A stretch of 64,000 nt of DNA from Rhipicephalus microplus (GCF_043290135.1 NC_134704.1:19238001-19302000); one strand, 5' to 3'. Positions 52,331-64,000 are shown, numbered from the stretch's first letter. The notes: a model not told the origin generated them from the letters alone. A program made the numbers and translations.

Positions 52331-52775
52331 ACATCACTGCGTCACTTGCTTCACCTCTGCGCTGAACGTACTATTTTATAAGCGCACCATCAAGCGAGCA
52401 GTTTACATGTTCTGTTTACATATTGACAGAACAATAGGAGGAGGAATGACCCAAATCTTTCAGATTTCTTTAGTGATGCAAAACCTTAGCAAAACTGAAT
52501 ATTGTAAAAGACAATCATAAATGCTGTGTGTTCTCGTTAGCGCTGTCATTATTCTGCATCATGAAATCTTTATGCGCTGTGAAAACTTGGCATGCCGTTG
52601 AAGTCACATATCGACATATCGACCAATCGACGAAAATTTTGACAACCTCAATAACGCCGTTTGGGATTTGCCGCATGCACATAATTAGGCTGATTCCCAC
52701 TTGGCTGTTCTTAACCTGACTTCACTGCTACCAAATGAAACAATATTTGATGCATGTCTTTTACTTTTTTTTCAG

Positions 52776-53106
52776 GGATATGACACAAATTTGGTTATAC
52801 TGCAGATAAAGATGCTCCCAACGATGCTAATGTACAGAAAGCAAGTGAATTTTGGTAAGTGCAGACTTTTTGTACTACGTATATGAAAGCATCGCTTTTT
52901 AGGGGCAAACTGTGCATGTGTTGGCCAGAGAATAGTTCATTATGCCACATGGTTACACTGGCACTGACAATTCGACATGGCTCCGCTGGCCCGTGTGTGT
53001 GCTCACACTGTTACCGTTAAGATAAAATGTTTATGTTTTCATTGCAGGGATTGCTGTTTGCACTAAAAAGCCAACTGCCAAGATTTGTTTACGCTGGTAC
53101 TCCTAA
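52776..53106 (+). CDS. Possible two-exon fragment inside the CACT element
   Basis: Two candidate exons, 52776-52854 and 53048-53106, have good borders (tttcag/gtaagt and attgcag). Joined, they read GYDTNLVILQIKMLPTMLMY, RKQVNFG and IAVCTKKPTAKICLRWYS, then stop. A possible first exon (ATG at 51667, MEREVVVDFAAGWNKH, donor at 51791) ends in a phase that does not fit the second. I recognise no domain. It may be part of a decayed element gene or chance. Confidence 0.25.
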
Positions 53107-54474
53107 AAGTATGCTTTCCCTATTTACATGGATTTTGGCTTGCACAAAGCATAACACTTGGGCCTAGATTCACAAAGCTGTCCATGCGCAGGCCTTCATA
53201 ACAGCGTTTCTTGACTTGCCTTTACCCTGTTTTCTGCAGATGTTTCGTGGGTTTAAAAGTGCCACAGCATGTTGACCTCCCCCACTCTGAAATATTCGCG
53301 TTCAAAGTTTCACAAGAGTGGGCTTAACTTTCTTGTGCACCTCTTTGCTAGTCCAAGATACTGAAGTGTTATGCTCTTACTAGAGGTGGCAGTGTTTCTA
53401 ATGTTTGTATTTCCATCACATTGACCAAGTATGCGATCTTGGCTTGACTGGTAGCACATCCTCAACAAATGTCTTTGTGGCACATGTAGAAGGCAGTACA
53501 AAATAAATAGGCAGACATTCACACCGGGAGCTAACTTCTTATAATGCTTTTTTTTTGGGGAACCATGGTGTGCTTATTCCAATTTGTCTAACAAGCAGTA
53601 ACCTGTTTGGCTGTGAACCAACAAGACGTTGAGCTAATAAAAGCTTCACATCTTGTTGCTCTCAAATATATATGTATTGGCAAGCTATCTGTGACTCTGT
53701 CAAACAAAGAATCAGAATATCTGTGCATGCCTTAAGATATATTGATATATTGCTTCGTTTACATATCTCGTGGCTGTGACTCGTCAACCGAGTGAACAAA
53801 TGCACCCTAGTTTTCTAAATTTAAAGCATTTTTTGAAGGTAGCACGGTCTACATTTATTTGTCTATAGTTTTGTCCAGCCGTTTGCGTCAGGTACAAAGA
53901 AATATACTGAAGATTATCATGTAGCCTCTGCAAATGGTTGCTTTCAAGCAGGCTTTGCATGCTTGGCTTGTGCCTACAGGTATTGCACAATTGAAGACGC
54001 AGCAGCGTATGATAGAACAGTAGAGTCGAGAGCAACTATGTGCACGAGCTAAATAAGTATTTTAACATGAGCGGACAGTACGTGTTAATTGCCACACACA
54101 TGACCTCATTTAGAATGCCCATTGGTGAATTGGCTCATAGAAATGTCACTCAGCTGTGTATAGGAAACAAGTTAACTGAACCTAAGGGTATCTTTAACTG
54201 CTACAAATATGCCTTGTTGAGGTGCTGCACATTTTCTTCCAGAATATTGCTGTCTGAGACATCATGTGAAGAGCGTCTACCACATCAGCATTTATATGGC
54301 TTGCCAAGTAACGTTTGGCCGAACCTTCCTTTTTTTCACATTTCGTTTTGCAGTAGACATCCTAGAATGTAAGCGCTGCTGCAGTGTGTGTGACTCATTG
54401 TTATGAATTGATTCTGGCATGTTTAACCTCACACTTCTATTTTTTTTCTTGCAGGAATGAGATGCTTCAAATAT

Positions 54475-54597
54475 GCCTGCGGTGACGTTCTGCTGCGCTA
54501 GCGTGATGGCAACACCAGCTGCGAAACTTGAGTTCTTCAGAATTGGAGAAGTTGCCCTTCTCTCACCAATGATGACACAGACTGCCCTATGCTAGAA
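54475..54597 (+). pseudogene. Possible THAP-domain start, degenerate
   Basis: After an acceptor-like tttcttgcag (54455), the frame from ATG 54475 reads MPAVTFCCASVMATPAAKLE then FFRIGE. The initial MP, the early cysteine pair and the FFRI block recall the beginning of a THAP zinc-finger domain, which occurs in some DNA transposases and host regulators. The second cysteine group and the rest are not recognisable, and the frame ends soon. Confidence 0.25.
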
Positions 54598-54849
54598 ATT
54601 CAAGATTGTTTTTCCACGGATGACGCAGAAAACCTTTGATGTATTATGGTGTTTGTTTAGTGCTGGCTGTGGTGTGGCGAAATCTACTTTTACGTGTGGT
54701 CACACGTCGCCTCATAAAAAGAACAATAAAGCATTTATTTTCCTTTCAATATTGTCCACTTTTTGTGTTAGAAGCACCCAAGCAGTGCTCTTCCAAGGAG
54801 TTCTCGCCATGTGTTAAGCGTGTGACAAGCATACTCGAGATAAATACTC

Positions 54850-55186
54850 ATTTCCCCAAGGAGTAACTGGAAGCATGTGCAGTTGGTTTTCAGAGAGTAA
54901 CTGCGAACACGTGGGAGGAACGGTAAAGAGTAACTGCTGCTCTTAGAAGAGCAACTGATGGGAGTAATGGTTGGTCGGCAGGGAGCAACTGGTGGGAGTA
55001 ACTGTTGGTCTGCAGGGAGGAACTGGAGGGAGTAACTGTTCATCCCCCGAAGGAGGAACTGAAAGGAGAGCAACGGTTCCTCCCTCTGCAGTTACTCCTT
55101 TTAGGAGAGTAATGGGAGTGGCAATGCAATTGCTCCCTGAAAGGAGCAACCCCTATACCCCTGTTGCTCCGTTTTGGCTTAGAGTG
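54850..55186 (-). repeat. Right terminus and subterminal motif array of the CACT element
   Basis: Fifteen or more variants of gagtaactg, ggagcaac and ggaggaactg at short intervals, then the terminal inverted repeat ttttggcttagagtg. Confidence 0.75.
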
Positions 55187-58100
55187 TTCTTTCGGTGTCT
55201 ATCTTTAGCCTGAAGGCGAGTGACACCACACCCTTGCAAAGGGCGTTCAGTTTGCCCCTCGGCGCTTCAGCGTGTTTCACTTTGGGCTGCAGATATAAGA
55301 GTCATTTCCTTGCCTTATAGCCACTACATTACCACATTATGATGCCCAGTACCACCGTAATTTAGGTGGCGTTGAAATGTCAAGCAGGTGAGAGATCTCC
55401 GCCTTAACTTGAATTGAACAAAGTGTAAGGGACCTATTTACAGTAGCTTTTTTTTCTCTAATTTCATCGACCCTATAGATTAAACATGCATTGCCATTTC
55501 GTTGGCATGGGAACACCACAGCTATTGTAAACACATACTTAATCACAACATGTCAACCCTTCTTGTAATGGTATACCAAAGGTTTTAGCGGGACATATCT
55601 TTATGATAAATATACCTAGAACGAAAAATGTTTTGCGGTAAGTTAATAACAGTCACTGGTACATTGAACTGCGTAGCACTGCGCTTCGCGTTATACAATA
55701 TGCGAGTGTTTTATAGCGGTGAAGTCAATGTTTCGGGAACGCTTAAGTCCATTGTAGACCATTCGCTTTGTTTTGTACGCCCGGTGGCCTTCCGACTCTT
55801 CGGATACTCTGACCGTAAGATCCCCATTTTTACAATGGTACAAATAAAATAAATACAAAATAATGAAATAGGGCTTTACCGTATAGAAGTATGCTAAGAT
55901 TCGGTTGGATGCAAATGCAAAGCAAGCCATCTTTCTAAGCTTTTTGTATAAACTTGCCGAAGTGACACGATTCTTAAGATCGATACATACGAATCCTGAA
56001 GTACAAGGTATCTGGTAAACGTTTGCAGGTGTGTGGGGTGGGGGCTATCTGCAGACTTACTTTAGCTTAGTGGTGGTGGTAATGGTTAGAATAGGAAAAA
56101 AAGGTGCCTCTGCCTCAAAGTACGTAGACAAGCAGCCTCCCTTTCTCACGAACGGTTTTTAGGATCCGCCAAGCCACCTCAACACTACTTTGGCTCCTCG
56201 TATCTCTGCGCCCGCGAAGTACAGCGCAAATAGGGGCAGTCACGCCTAAATGCAGTCGGTATTATCGTTAGTGGAATGCCGCGGAGAACGTAGACTCTCA
56301 GCGACAGCTAGCGCCGATATCCAGCAGCATGGTCGGGACGCTCTTTTGCAGAGGCGTGGACCAGCTTTACTGCCGTTCACGCAATCCATCACCGCGCCGC
56401 TCCAGCGCACACTGCCGCGACCGGCCGTCCGACTGTCTTGACTTGATATACTGTCCCAGCACCTTCGTCCGCTTAAGGCTTTGTGAAGTTTAAAAAAAAA
56501 CAGCAAGACAGCAAAGAATATTCCACGGTGGTAAACAAACAGAAGATAACCTTTTGGAATGAAGCTTGTGCCATGTGACAGTCGCATCTGGGCTGCGAAC
56601 GAGAGCTGCGCCTACTGCCAGCGCGAGGACGCCGTATACCTATCAGCGCATCGCTGCGTCGTTGTTCTTTCTTTTCTCTCTTTCTCTCTCTTCTTTAGAT
56701 GTGCTTGGAAGAACACAACTGAGAAAAGAAAACCAGGAGATAACGGCCATCACACGCGACAAGCACCGATGGACGGGCTGTGGCGAGCCGTGTTTCAGAC
56801 TTCCGAAGAGTCGGAGCCATAAACAGGTGATTCGCGAAGAAGACGACGAACACAAGCAAATAGCGACGAAACGAAGGAACACCGAGAAGCCGGTGGTCGA
56901 GCCCTGCCAAGACGGCGGACGGAAATCGCAGGTGAATAGCTCGGCAACAGTCGCTCACGTATCCCATAGCGCAGAAATCCTGCCCGTGGTGTGCCCCCTC
57001 TTCTGCGTCATCCTCCTATCTACGACAGGCTTTACGTGGTGGCGTTGGCCGGGGCGCCAGAGGAGATCACATCTCTTGCGACCCTGCAGGATGTAAGGAG
57101 AGGTTGGGCGGGGGGGGGGGGGGGTTGCTCTAGTGAAGCCAAGTTAAAGCTATCTATAGACCTGCCCCAGAGTGGCTAAGATGGCGGCAGAGGCCGGTGG
57201 GTGGTCGCGCGTCGGAGATGTGCCACTGCCAGGCCACCAATGCCGCGGCAATAACCGCGTGCAGTGGCGGTGGCGTCTCCTCGAAGTCGGTGCAAGCGGT
57301 GGTGGGGGGTGACCGAGGTGGGGACATTACGCGCCGAGTGAGTCGGCACCTCCCACGTCGCCGGATCCCATAACTTTTGGGCCCTTCCTACCTACTGTGG
57401 CCCGGGTGCGTTCACGCCAGCTACCGAACGACGACACGTCGCAAGATCCTCCAATCACGTCCCTCGCCGCTGATCTCTACTGCCCTGCGTTCCGGTTTGC
57501 GTTTTGTTTTGCTCTCGCAGTAACCGTTGCGGTGTCGAGAAGACGCCCGCTGAGAATACACCTGAGGACCGAGTGCGTCTTCCCCCCCCCCCCCCTCTCT
57601 CTCTCTTCACATTCTGTCACCCGCAAGTATGCAGTGCGGCATGAGGTAAGCGGTCGCGGTGGTTGCCAACGTTCGATCGGCCGTACCGATAGAGTCCAGG
57701 CACGCTTGTGCGCATACACTCTTAGCGAACAAGAACCGAAAGGAAGCCTTGACACTCTACGTGGTCCCCCGTCGTCAGGCTTTCGCCACGAGAGCCGTAA
57801 AACGGGGAGAATGTGGGGCATAGAGAGTGCTTATTATTTAGTATCGCCTCATTCGATCCTCCTTCTCAAAATGTCCATCTGTTTCTGTTTTTTTTTTTTT
57901 TGGTGAATTTCGGCAGCTTTGAACCAGTCTGCGTAAATGGGAACCGGCCTCTGCATGAATTGAAGTACGCGTGAGAAATGTGGGAAGGCACAAGTTTCGT
58001 CAGGCGACCAGTTTCAGGGAGCTTTCATTTCTTCCATGCTGAGTACACATATCAACAAGTTTGCTCGATTGTACACCCATCGCAAGCATATGCACAGTGA

Positions 58101-59944
58101 CCGTTCGAAAGGGAAGTCTAGAACGACCGAATTTTCAGGGAGACTAAGTTACGTAAATAGCAGCAAGTGGGATTTTACGCAATACGTGTCGTCCTATCTC
58201 TCTACGTCTGTAGAAAGATAGCGACCAGTTTATCACCGCTTTTTTGTCTTAAAATTACCATGCACGAAGCTTGGCGGCTTCGCCTTCAAGAATTGAACGC
58301 AATAGCTTGATCGGGACTCGTTCGCATCGTCCGCTTAATCACTTGAGTGTAGTTTAGCTTCTAGATGGACACTTCAACCTTGCCTCAAGAAAAGTAATGC
58401 CTATATGTTCGTAGCACTGGCCGCTTCAAACTATTCTGGAATGCCCACTTTAAAAAGGATGTGCGAAAAGCCCATTATTCCTGTTTTTAGAATTGGCCAA
58501 GTACCTAATACCATGTCCGTAAGACATTTAGTGTGTTTTGCAGTTAACACCTTTATATAGACCAACCACTCATTGCGCAATTCGCATGTTTTGACGCCTA
58601 GTGAAAATATACGCCTCCGGTGCGAAATATTATGTGTGTTATGACACTCTTTACACTATGTAACATTCATCCATATACAGTGAATTCATGGTGTGTTCCC
58701 CTTTCAAGGACACGTTAACATCGTGCAAAGTGCCCGTAATAAACGGAACTTTAAGTCGACCTATGCGCTGCTTCGAATATATACTCCTGGTTAGCTTTAG
58801 TGAGAAATGGTGCAATTGATTTTTTTCTATTTTCAGTAGCTCTCACACCGCCATATTAAGTTTCTGTTCGGGGCAAGAGGCTGGCCAGTATACATTTGCC
58901 AACCTATCCTCACTTCGACATCAACGCGTCATAATCATGTCAGCCGCTGCAGTAGCGATGGTTCCTGAATGCTAGTTCTTCATAAATAAATAAGAAATAG
59001 CGATTAATAGAATTAGATCTGTTGCAGGGGTAGCTATTAGTACAATTTAATAAAATAAAGCTCGAATGAACAAAAACGGCAAATGTGCATGTATTGCAGC
59101 AGAGGCAGAAACTGCAGCTTGTATAAATATGAATACATGATTAGCCAAATAGGATATCTAGTTTGTTACTCGTCTTCCAGCTTGCTGCTGCTGATGATGA
59201 TGCATATTATCATCATTATCATTCTCACCATCATCGGCAAAAGCATGTTTTTAAATGTAACCAAACCTTGTCCGATAGGCCGACACAAATGATCGCCCCT
59301 GTGCAGCATGGGCGTGTGTACCGAGATTACACGACTGACGGCACGTGTTGTGCATCTTGCTTGCTTGCTTCTATCTATGTTATGACTCGTACCCACTGGG
59401 AGAGACTAGCCATTAAACCGGCAGTTGATGTAATGGGGGAACAAGAATTTCACATTTGGATGAAGAAAAAATAAATATTCAAACATCTAAGAAATATAAA
59501 ATTCGACAATCATAAGGTTTCTTACAAATGAAGTAGGTGTACAACTATGAATTGAAATGACTACATAAATGATAATTCCGAAGACTAGAACTTCATTCGT
59601 AAAAAGCTAACAAGCAATGCATCTTGCGTCTCTAGGAAATTCGCAAACTGCTATACGCAGACGCTACCGTTGCCGTGGCCCAGAGAAGAAGCTCCAAGGG
59701 AAAAGATATTTTCAGAATTAAGAGCATGCTTCATATTCTTAACATAGGTTCTAAATTTTTCTTCTGATGGTTTGTGAAACGATGGCAAATAAGCAAAAAA
59801 GTATTATCTATGTTTTCTGTAATAGGTATACCTTTTTTTTTTTCTTGAAATCGAAAAAGCGCGAGGTTTGCTGCATAGAATTTTCGGCTTTTCTTTCAGT
59901 ATTTTTTTTTCAGCCCAAAATTACGTTTTGTTTGAAAAACCATT
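55187..59944. other. Long stretch without a recognised gene
   Basis: GC-rich from 56200 to 57850, with a G run (57109-57123) and a CT-rich run (57581-57606). Short frames there, such as one at 56566-57096, show no domain. The rest is AT-rich with nothing I can name. Confidence 0.35.
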
Positions 59945-60018
59945 AGCCTTTTAGTTAAGGTCCTGCCGCCCGGTTCTTGGCCAATCCCCCTTTGTGGCTG
60001 TGCGCCAGAGTATTAAGG

Positions 60019-60065
<47 letters not shown>

Positions 60066-60066
60066 A
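59945..60066 (-). repeat. Dispersed repeat with (ATC)n tract, partner of 32350-32460
   Basis: Sequence gtcctgccgcccggttcttg followed by gccaatcccccttt is the complement of the 32.4-kb copy. A (CAT)n tract of about 16 units (60018-60065) follows, where the other copy has a short gatgatgctgatg tract. Confidence 0.68.
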
Positions 60067-62439
60067 ACCCCAAGGATGAACACGAAAGCCGTCGCGTACA
60101 CACGTTTTCTGATCAGCGTCAAACGAAAAAAAAAATCGGATGCAATGAAAACAAAGAAAATGCGACCAAATGGCACCGGCAGGGTGCGGTGTCGACCCCC
60201 AGCACGAGCATGCAGGAATGTGCCCATCGCGTCGATTAATCTTTTTTCGCTCGAATTGCTGTAAACGGCAAATTTAATGTCGAACGGGTTAGAGCACGCT
60301 GCGCTGATGGCCACGGCGACACGGGCGGCACCGAGACCACCCGGCGCTGTTTTCGCGCGGCTTCGAAGAGAAAAAAAGAAGACGCTTTTACCGAGTTCCT
60401 ATCTCACACAGCGATAGCTCATGGACAACCGACATAAAAACCGGTGGCTCTATAGCAAATTGATCAGAACAACAATAACAACAAGCCAGTGCTCAGTTAT
60501 AGAAAGAGAGAGAGGTGCGGTTATAAAGAGTAAATCACGTCGTCCTCTTCTTTCTCTGCTCGCGGTTGCACGTATATATAACCGAGAGAAGCGCGGTCGC
60601 TTACCGTTTTGGCGCGGCATATAAATTGCCGCTTAATTCGTTTTCAGGCGGCAATGGCGGAGCTCGCTCTCGGCTCAGGACGTGGCAGGGGGTGCACCTG
60701 CACGGGCAGACGGCGTAAATTATTGGGTGTAAGGCGCAACGCAAAACGCAGTGTGCGATGCGTGCACACAGCCAATATAACCCGTCTGAGCGTGTTGTAC
60801 GCTTCGGCGAACGCCGCTTGACACGGACGCATGCGAGGTCCCGACGCGCACTCCGAGTCTGGAACATTTAACGCCCGGTCCCGTCTTGTTCGTTTTCTAC
60901 GGAAACGGGGTACCGACGAAGACTCGAACGAGACAGCTGAATTGTCAGAGATCTTCTCAATCGCATCGGTCACGCTGCGAGATGCGTTCGGAAGCGAGTG
61001 CAAGGTGCGATGTACTTCGTCAGAAGGGATCGTTTCTATACGGATGTTAGGTGGATCGATGCACGCAACAAATCACCATTTTTCTTTGTCGTCTTTCTTT
61101 TTCGCGAGACACGGAACAAGCTTCACCGAAGCTTTACCGGTTGTTTGGCGCATGCGTTCCTTTTTTTAGAATGCAGTGCGAAATCGAACGAGTTGCCTGG
61201 GTGCAATATTTCTGTTGCGTCTCTCCTTCGTACACCTGATAAACACTTGTGATGTACCCAACAAGAACACCATTATCTTAAGAACAAACAAAATTCTGTG
61301 ACGAAATAAAGAATTCGGAATTCTTACTATAGCGAAACGAATGGGGGATGGGGCAATAGACACAGCGAATAAAACATTTATTCGCGACCGAGGAAGAAAT
61401 GTCAGTGAGTGGGATCCTTAGTCCGGGATCCTTAGTCCGGGCTGCTGTCCTCGCTCGTCTCACTATAGGGCCTCTCGGGTATTCGGATCCGAACTAAACA
61501 GAGCTACCTCCCACCCTACAGTGTTGTGTTGTGCTCTGGGTTGTAGAGGTGGATTGTGTGGGCATTTCTATGCCATGTGGTACAGGGTGGCTGTTTTATT
61601 GACGCAGAACCTGCATGGTGGTGCGTATATGTGCTGGGATCTCATTTTCTCCTGAGGACTGCCGCCATCTGCTGAAGGAATGCGTGCTGTACTCTAAAGG
61701 AGCAAAAAGTATGAGGAGTGCAGGAAACTCTATTAGCAAAACATATTAGTATTGTACAAAAAATAAACCCATTCCAGGCCTCGCGCTCCGCGACATATTA
61801 CGCGTTCCTGTTCAGAGAGACAACGACCACCCAACCCTTTTAATTCTTGTTGACACCATTTTGACCCCACAAGCATACTTTACACATATCGTTTCATGAT
61901 AGTGTTAAGCGAAGAGATGCATACGAGAGGCTGTAAACAAGTGTATTAGCAGGAGAGTATGGCACACAACAATCTCCAAATCGTCGTCGCCTTCATCAAC
62001 GTATCCGTCTTATGATGGCTGCCCAAGCATCGCTCCAGGCGGTGAAAGCACCGTCCCACGGCGTTTTAAGGGGTCGGATGCACTGCGGTAGGCCTGAGTT
62101 TGCAGACGATCTGTACGAAGGAAATTTGTCGCTAATGCTTGTGGGAGATTCACAGCATGGCGCTTTGATCCTGCGTGGGAAAGATGGGCACTTGGATGTG
62201 CCTTAAGCATCAATGTGTCAGCTTTGTGTGGCTCCGCGTCGCAAGACAAAATTCGGCATTCACACTTCGTCACCTTGACCTCCTTAGGCTGATCAATTCA
62301 AATCAGCTGACGAGGTTCACAACGACCCATTCTTTTAACTGAAACCAAAACCAAAACACGACCGTAAATAAAGCCACAAGTGCGTTAGAGTCCGTATTGC
62401 GCGAATTACTATAAGTAAGCCCATCTAGATTACATATTT
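60067..62439. other. No recognised gene
   Basis: Two TATA-like sequences (cgtatatataacc at about 60570; catataaattg at about 60617) precede a GC-rich stretch with short frames to 61170, but no gene can be supported. A 15-base duplication (gggatccttagtccg, about 61411-61440) and undistinguished sequence follow. Confidence 0.35.
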
Positions 62440-62586
62440 AATGGCATGATTTGGCCGCAAAAGAGACACACACAAGAAAAGGAACACTCAAACGACAAGC
62501 ACAGGCGGCACTTCCAACTAAAGCAGACTAGGTGCAGACCCAGACTTAAGTACGAAAATATAGACATGCGCAGTCTTCATACAGCC

Positions 62587-63778
62587 TTACGCTATCCAAC
62601 AATCAAACAATCTTGTCTCCGAAGCATACAACGTCACCGACGGTTCGCTGATACACCTTTCACCTTTCTTTTTAATGTAATAGGCTTCCATCAGCTCACG
62701 CGCAGTTTTGTACCTGCTTCTACCCAGAATCTTAAACTCATTAAAACGTGGTACACACCCACAGGCTTTACAGTGCATAGGCAAATGCGCCAAGCCATCG
62801 TTCATTAAATTTAATTCGTGCTCCCTAACTCGTTCATTGATGCAGCGCCCGGTAATCCCGATGTACGAGTTGCCACACGAAAAGGGAATCTCATAAACAA
62901 CGCCTTTTGCACATCTCCCGTACATCGTGGCGTGTTTTTTGCCGCACCCTTGACGGCTCGCCTCCACCTCCCGAGCAGTTCTCGGGCACAGCTGAGCCAG
63001 CTTTATGGGCGCAGAGAAGGCGACAGGTACCCCATACCGGCCTGCTACCTTTTTCAGGTTGTGGGAGACCTTATGAACATAAGGAATCACTGCAGGTCTT
63101 ACGGTTTCGGTTCTTTGTTCCCCCGTGGCAGCTCTAGTACCATCACCCTTAGCTTTCCGCAAAAGCGCTTCGGAGACAGCTGTCAATAGCGAGTCAGGGA
63201 AATTCGCAGCTAAAAGACGCTGGATCTGGTTTCCGAATGATGCCTGCGTCATGTGCGTGCACGATTTCTCGAGAGTAGATCCCAGGCAGAGCGTAGCTAT
63301 ACCACGCTTAACTATTTTCGATTGGCAAGAGTCATACGGCATTACACCTTTCTTGGCGCGAGGAAAATATTGCCAACACGTTTGCCCGTCATGGAAAGTT
63401 AAGCGGAGATCTAAAAATTGCAGGGTGTTACTTTGCGGCAGTTCTTGTGTAAAAACGAGTCCTTTTCCGTGAAGCCTAAAAATATTTAAAATGTCATCGC
63501 AGCGCGTCAAGGAGCCTTGTCTGTTAAAAAGAATTAAAAAGTCATCCATATACCTAAAAACTTTGGCAACGTTCAAGGCGCTATGCAGATTAAAAGCTTC
63601 ATCGAGCGACCGGTCAATACTAGATAAAAATATGTTGCACAGCAACGGAGCAATACAGGATCCAATGCAAATGCCGCGTTTCTGCAGAAAAAGCTGCTTG
63701 TCGAAAGATATAAAAGTGCTACGTAGGTAGGCTTCTAACAGAGTTAAAAAGTCGTCTATCGTTACACCAGCCGCATTT
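62587..63778 (-). CDS. Penelope-like reverse transcriptase and GIY-YIG endonuclease, 5'-truncated
   Basis: The frame stays open for 396 codons to a stop at 62587. It begins inside the polymerase (IDDFLTLLEAYLRSTF; LQKRGICIGSCIAPLLCNIF). It carries the catalytic YMDD at about 63541-63552, then FLDLRLTFHDG and KKGVMPYDSC of the thumb. The GIY-YIG nuclease starts near 62895 (VVYEIPFSCGNSYIGITGRC followed by INERVREHE). It contains the paired Tyr motif and the Arg/His-Glu residues of the active site. The protein would nick DNA and copy the element RNA in the nucleus. No stop or frameshift is visible in this part; the first fingers of the polymerase are absent because the frame is cut at the inverted-repeat junction. 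Confidence 0.93.
63583..63778 (-). repeat. Left arm of the Penelope fold-back
   Basis: These 196 bases are the reverse complement of 63805-64000 without any difference I could find. The arms are separated by a 26-base spacer. Confidence 0.93.
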
Positions 63779-63804
63779 TGAAAGGGTATGGCTGGTGTAA
63801 CGGT

Positions 63805-64000
63805 AAATGCGGCTGGTGTAACGATAGACGACTTTTTAACTCTGTTAGAAGCCTACCTACGTAGCACTTTTATATCTTTCGACAAGCAGCTTTTTCTGCA
63901 GAAACGCGGCATTTGCATTGGATCCTGTATTGCTCCGTTGCTGTGCAACATATTTTTATCTAGTATTGACCGGTCGCTCGATGAAGCTTTTAATCTGCAT
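63805..64000 (+). pseudogene. Inverted second copy of the Penelope reverse transcriptase segment
   Basis: The plus-strand frame reads AAGVTIDDFLTLLEAYLRST, then ISFDKQLFLQKRG and SSIDRSLDEAFNLH, the same residues as the minus-strand copy. It runs off the window, so the right element may be longer or complete beyond the edge. Confidence 0.9.

Larger units (their letters stand above)
50588..55186. mobile_element. Candidate CACTA/EnSpm-like DNA transposon, apparently non-autonomous
   Basis: Both ends carry the same 15-bp inverted repeat, CACTCTAAGCCAAAA (left at 50588; its complement ends at 55186). Just inside, both ends are dense in short variants of gggagcaac and gagtaactg in both orientations: about 7 between 50610 and 50790 and 15 or more between 54857 and 55175. 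Such subterminal motif arrays are typical transposase-binding sites of CACTA-type elements. Target duplication is unclear (TT on both sides, at most 2-3 bp). The 4.6-kb interior has no recognisable transposase; it holds a few possible small exons and a repeat fragment (52185-52330). The class is inferred from the CACT terminus. Confidence 0.62.
62440..64000 (-). mobile_element. Penelope-like retroelement with GIY-YIG endonuclease, folded back at the window edge
   Basis: On the minus strand, a reverse transcriptase ending with its YMDD box, a linker and a GIY-YIG endonuclease are encoded from 63778 to 62587, the arrangement that defines Penelope-like elements. About 150 bp of 3' flank (62440-62586) look like its untranslated end. 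From 63805 to the window end the same reverse transcriptase segment recurs on the plus strand, forming an inverted repeat. The element's 5' part is not in the window in the minus copy. Confidence 0.93.

Noticed and set aside
56559..57179. 176-codon plus-strand ORF
   Set aside because: No domain recognised and no splice or promoter context; the composition is that of GC-rich non-coding DNA.
60560..61170. Possible promoter and gene (two TATA-like motifs followed by GC-rich frames)
   Set aside because: TATA-like strings are common; no coding sequence with a recognisable product follows.
61982..62273. Short ORFs on both strands near 62.0-62.3 kb
   Set aside because: They overlap on opposite strands with no domain; probably part of repeat or intergenic sequence next to the Penelope element.

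Overview
The window looks like nuclear DNA of an arthropod, most likely a metastriate hard tick. The evidence is spliced animal genes with long introns, a tRNA-headed SINE of a type I associate with ixodid genomes, many long microsatellites, and Bel/Pao, gypsy-like, LINE, mariner and Penelope-like elements. The host assignment is inference; no search was run.

Four host loci can be supported. (1) Plus strand, 1922-6998: the last five exons of an organic anion transporting polypeptide (OATP/SLCO), with the 10-cysteine Kazal-like extracellular loop, the last membrane segments and the stop codon. Earlier exons are off-window. (2) Minus strand, 9307-23557: a complete four-exon gene for mitochondrial trans-2-enoyl-CoA reductase (MECR, 377 residues). 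I reconstructed it exon by exon with consistent splice sites and phases, including a 111-bp exon at 20050-20160. The OATP and MECR genes converge, with poly(A) signals only a few bases apart near 8645-8661. (3) Minus strand, about 30896-31457: the terminal exon of an unrecognised gene. (4) Plus strand, 32968-34557: an intronless type II membrane protein with a GH18 chitinase fold that has lost the catalytic acidic residues.

Mobile DNA fills much of the rest. MECR intron 2 carries a Bel/Pao LTR element (14361-18760) whose reverse transcriptase, RNase H and most of the integrase are deleted. MECR intron 1 carries a deleted mariner (21190-22118). A 5'-truncated LINE follows at about 23990-25730. 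A very young gypsy-like element with two 1052-bp LTRs and a 5-bp target duplication (26861-30782) keeps only a gag-like ORF. A 4.6-kb DNA transposon with CACT-type ends and arrays of subterminal motifs lies at 50588-55186. A Penelope-like element with a GIY-YIG endonuclease runs into the right edge (62440-64000), where it folds into a 196-bp-arm inverted repeat.

From about 34.7 kb to 62 kb I see no convincing host gene. This part holds compound microsatellites (ATGT, AGT, GATA/GACA, AAT, AATA/AAAG, CA), SINE copies, a repeat family with a GATA tail (two copies, 35.5 and 49.0 kb), and otherwise featureless, sometimes GC-rich sequence.
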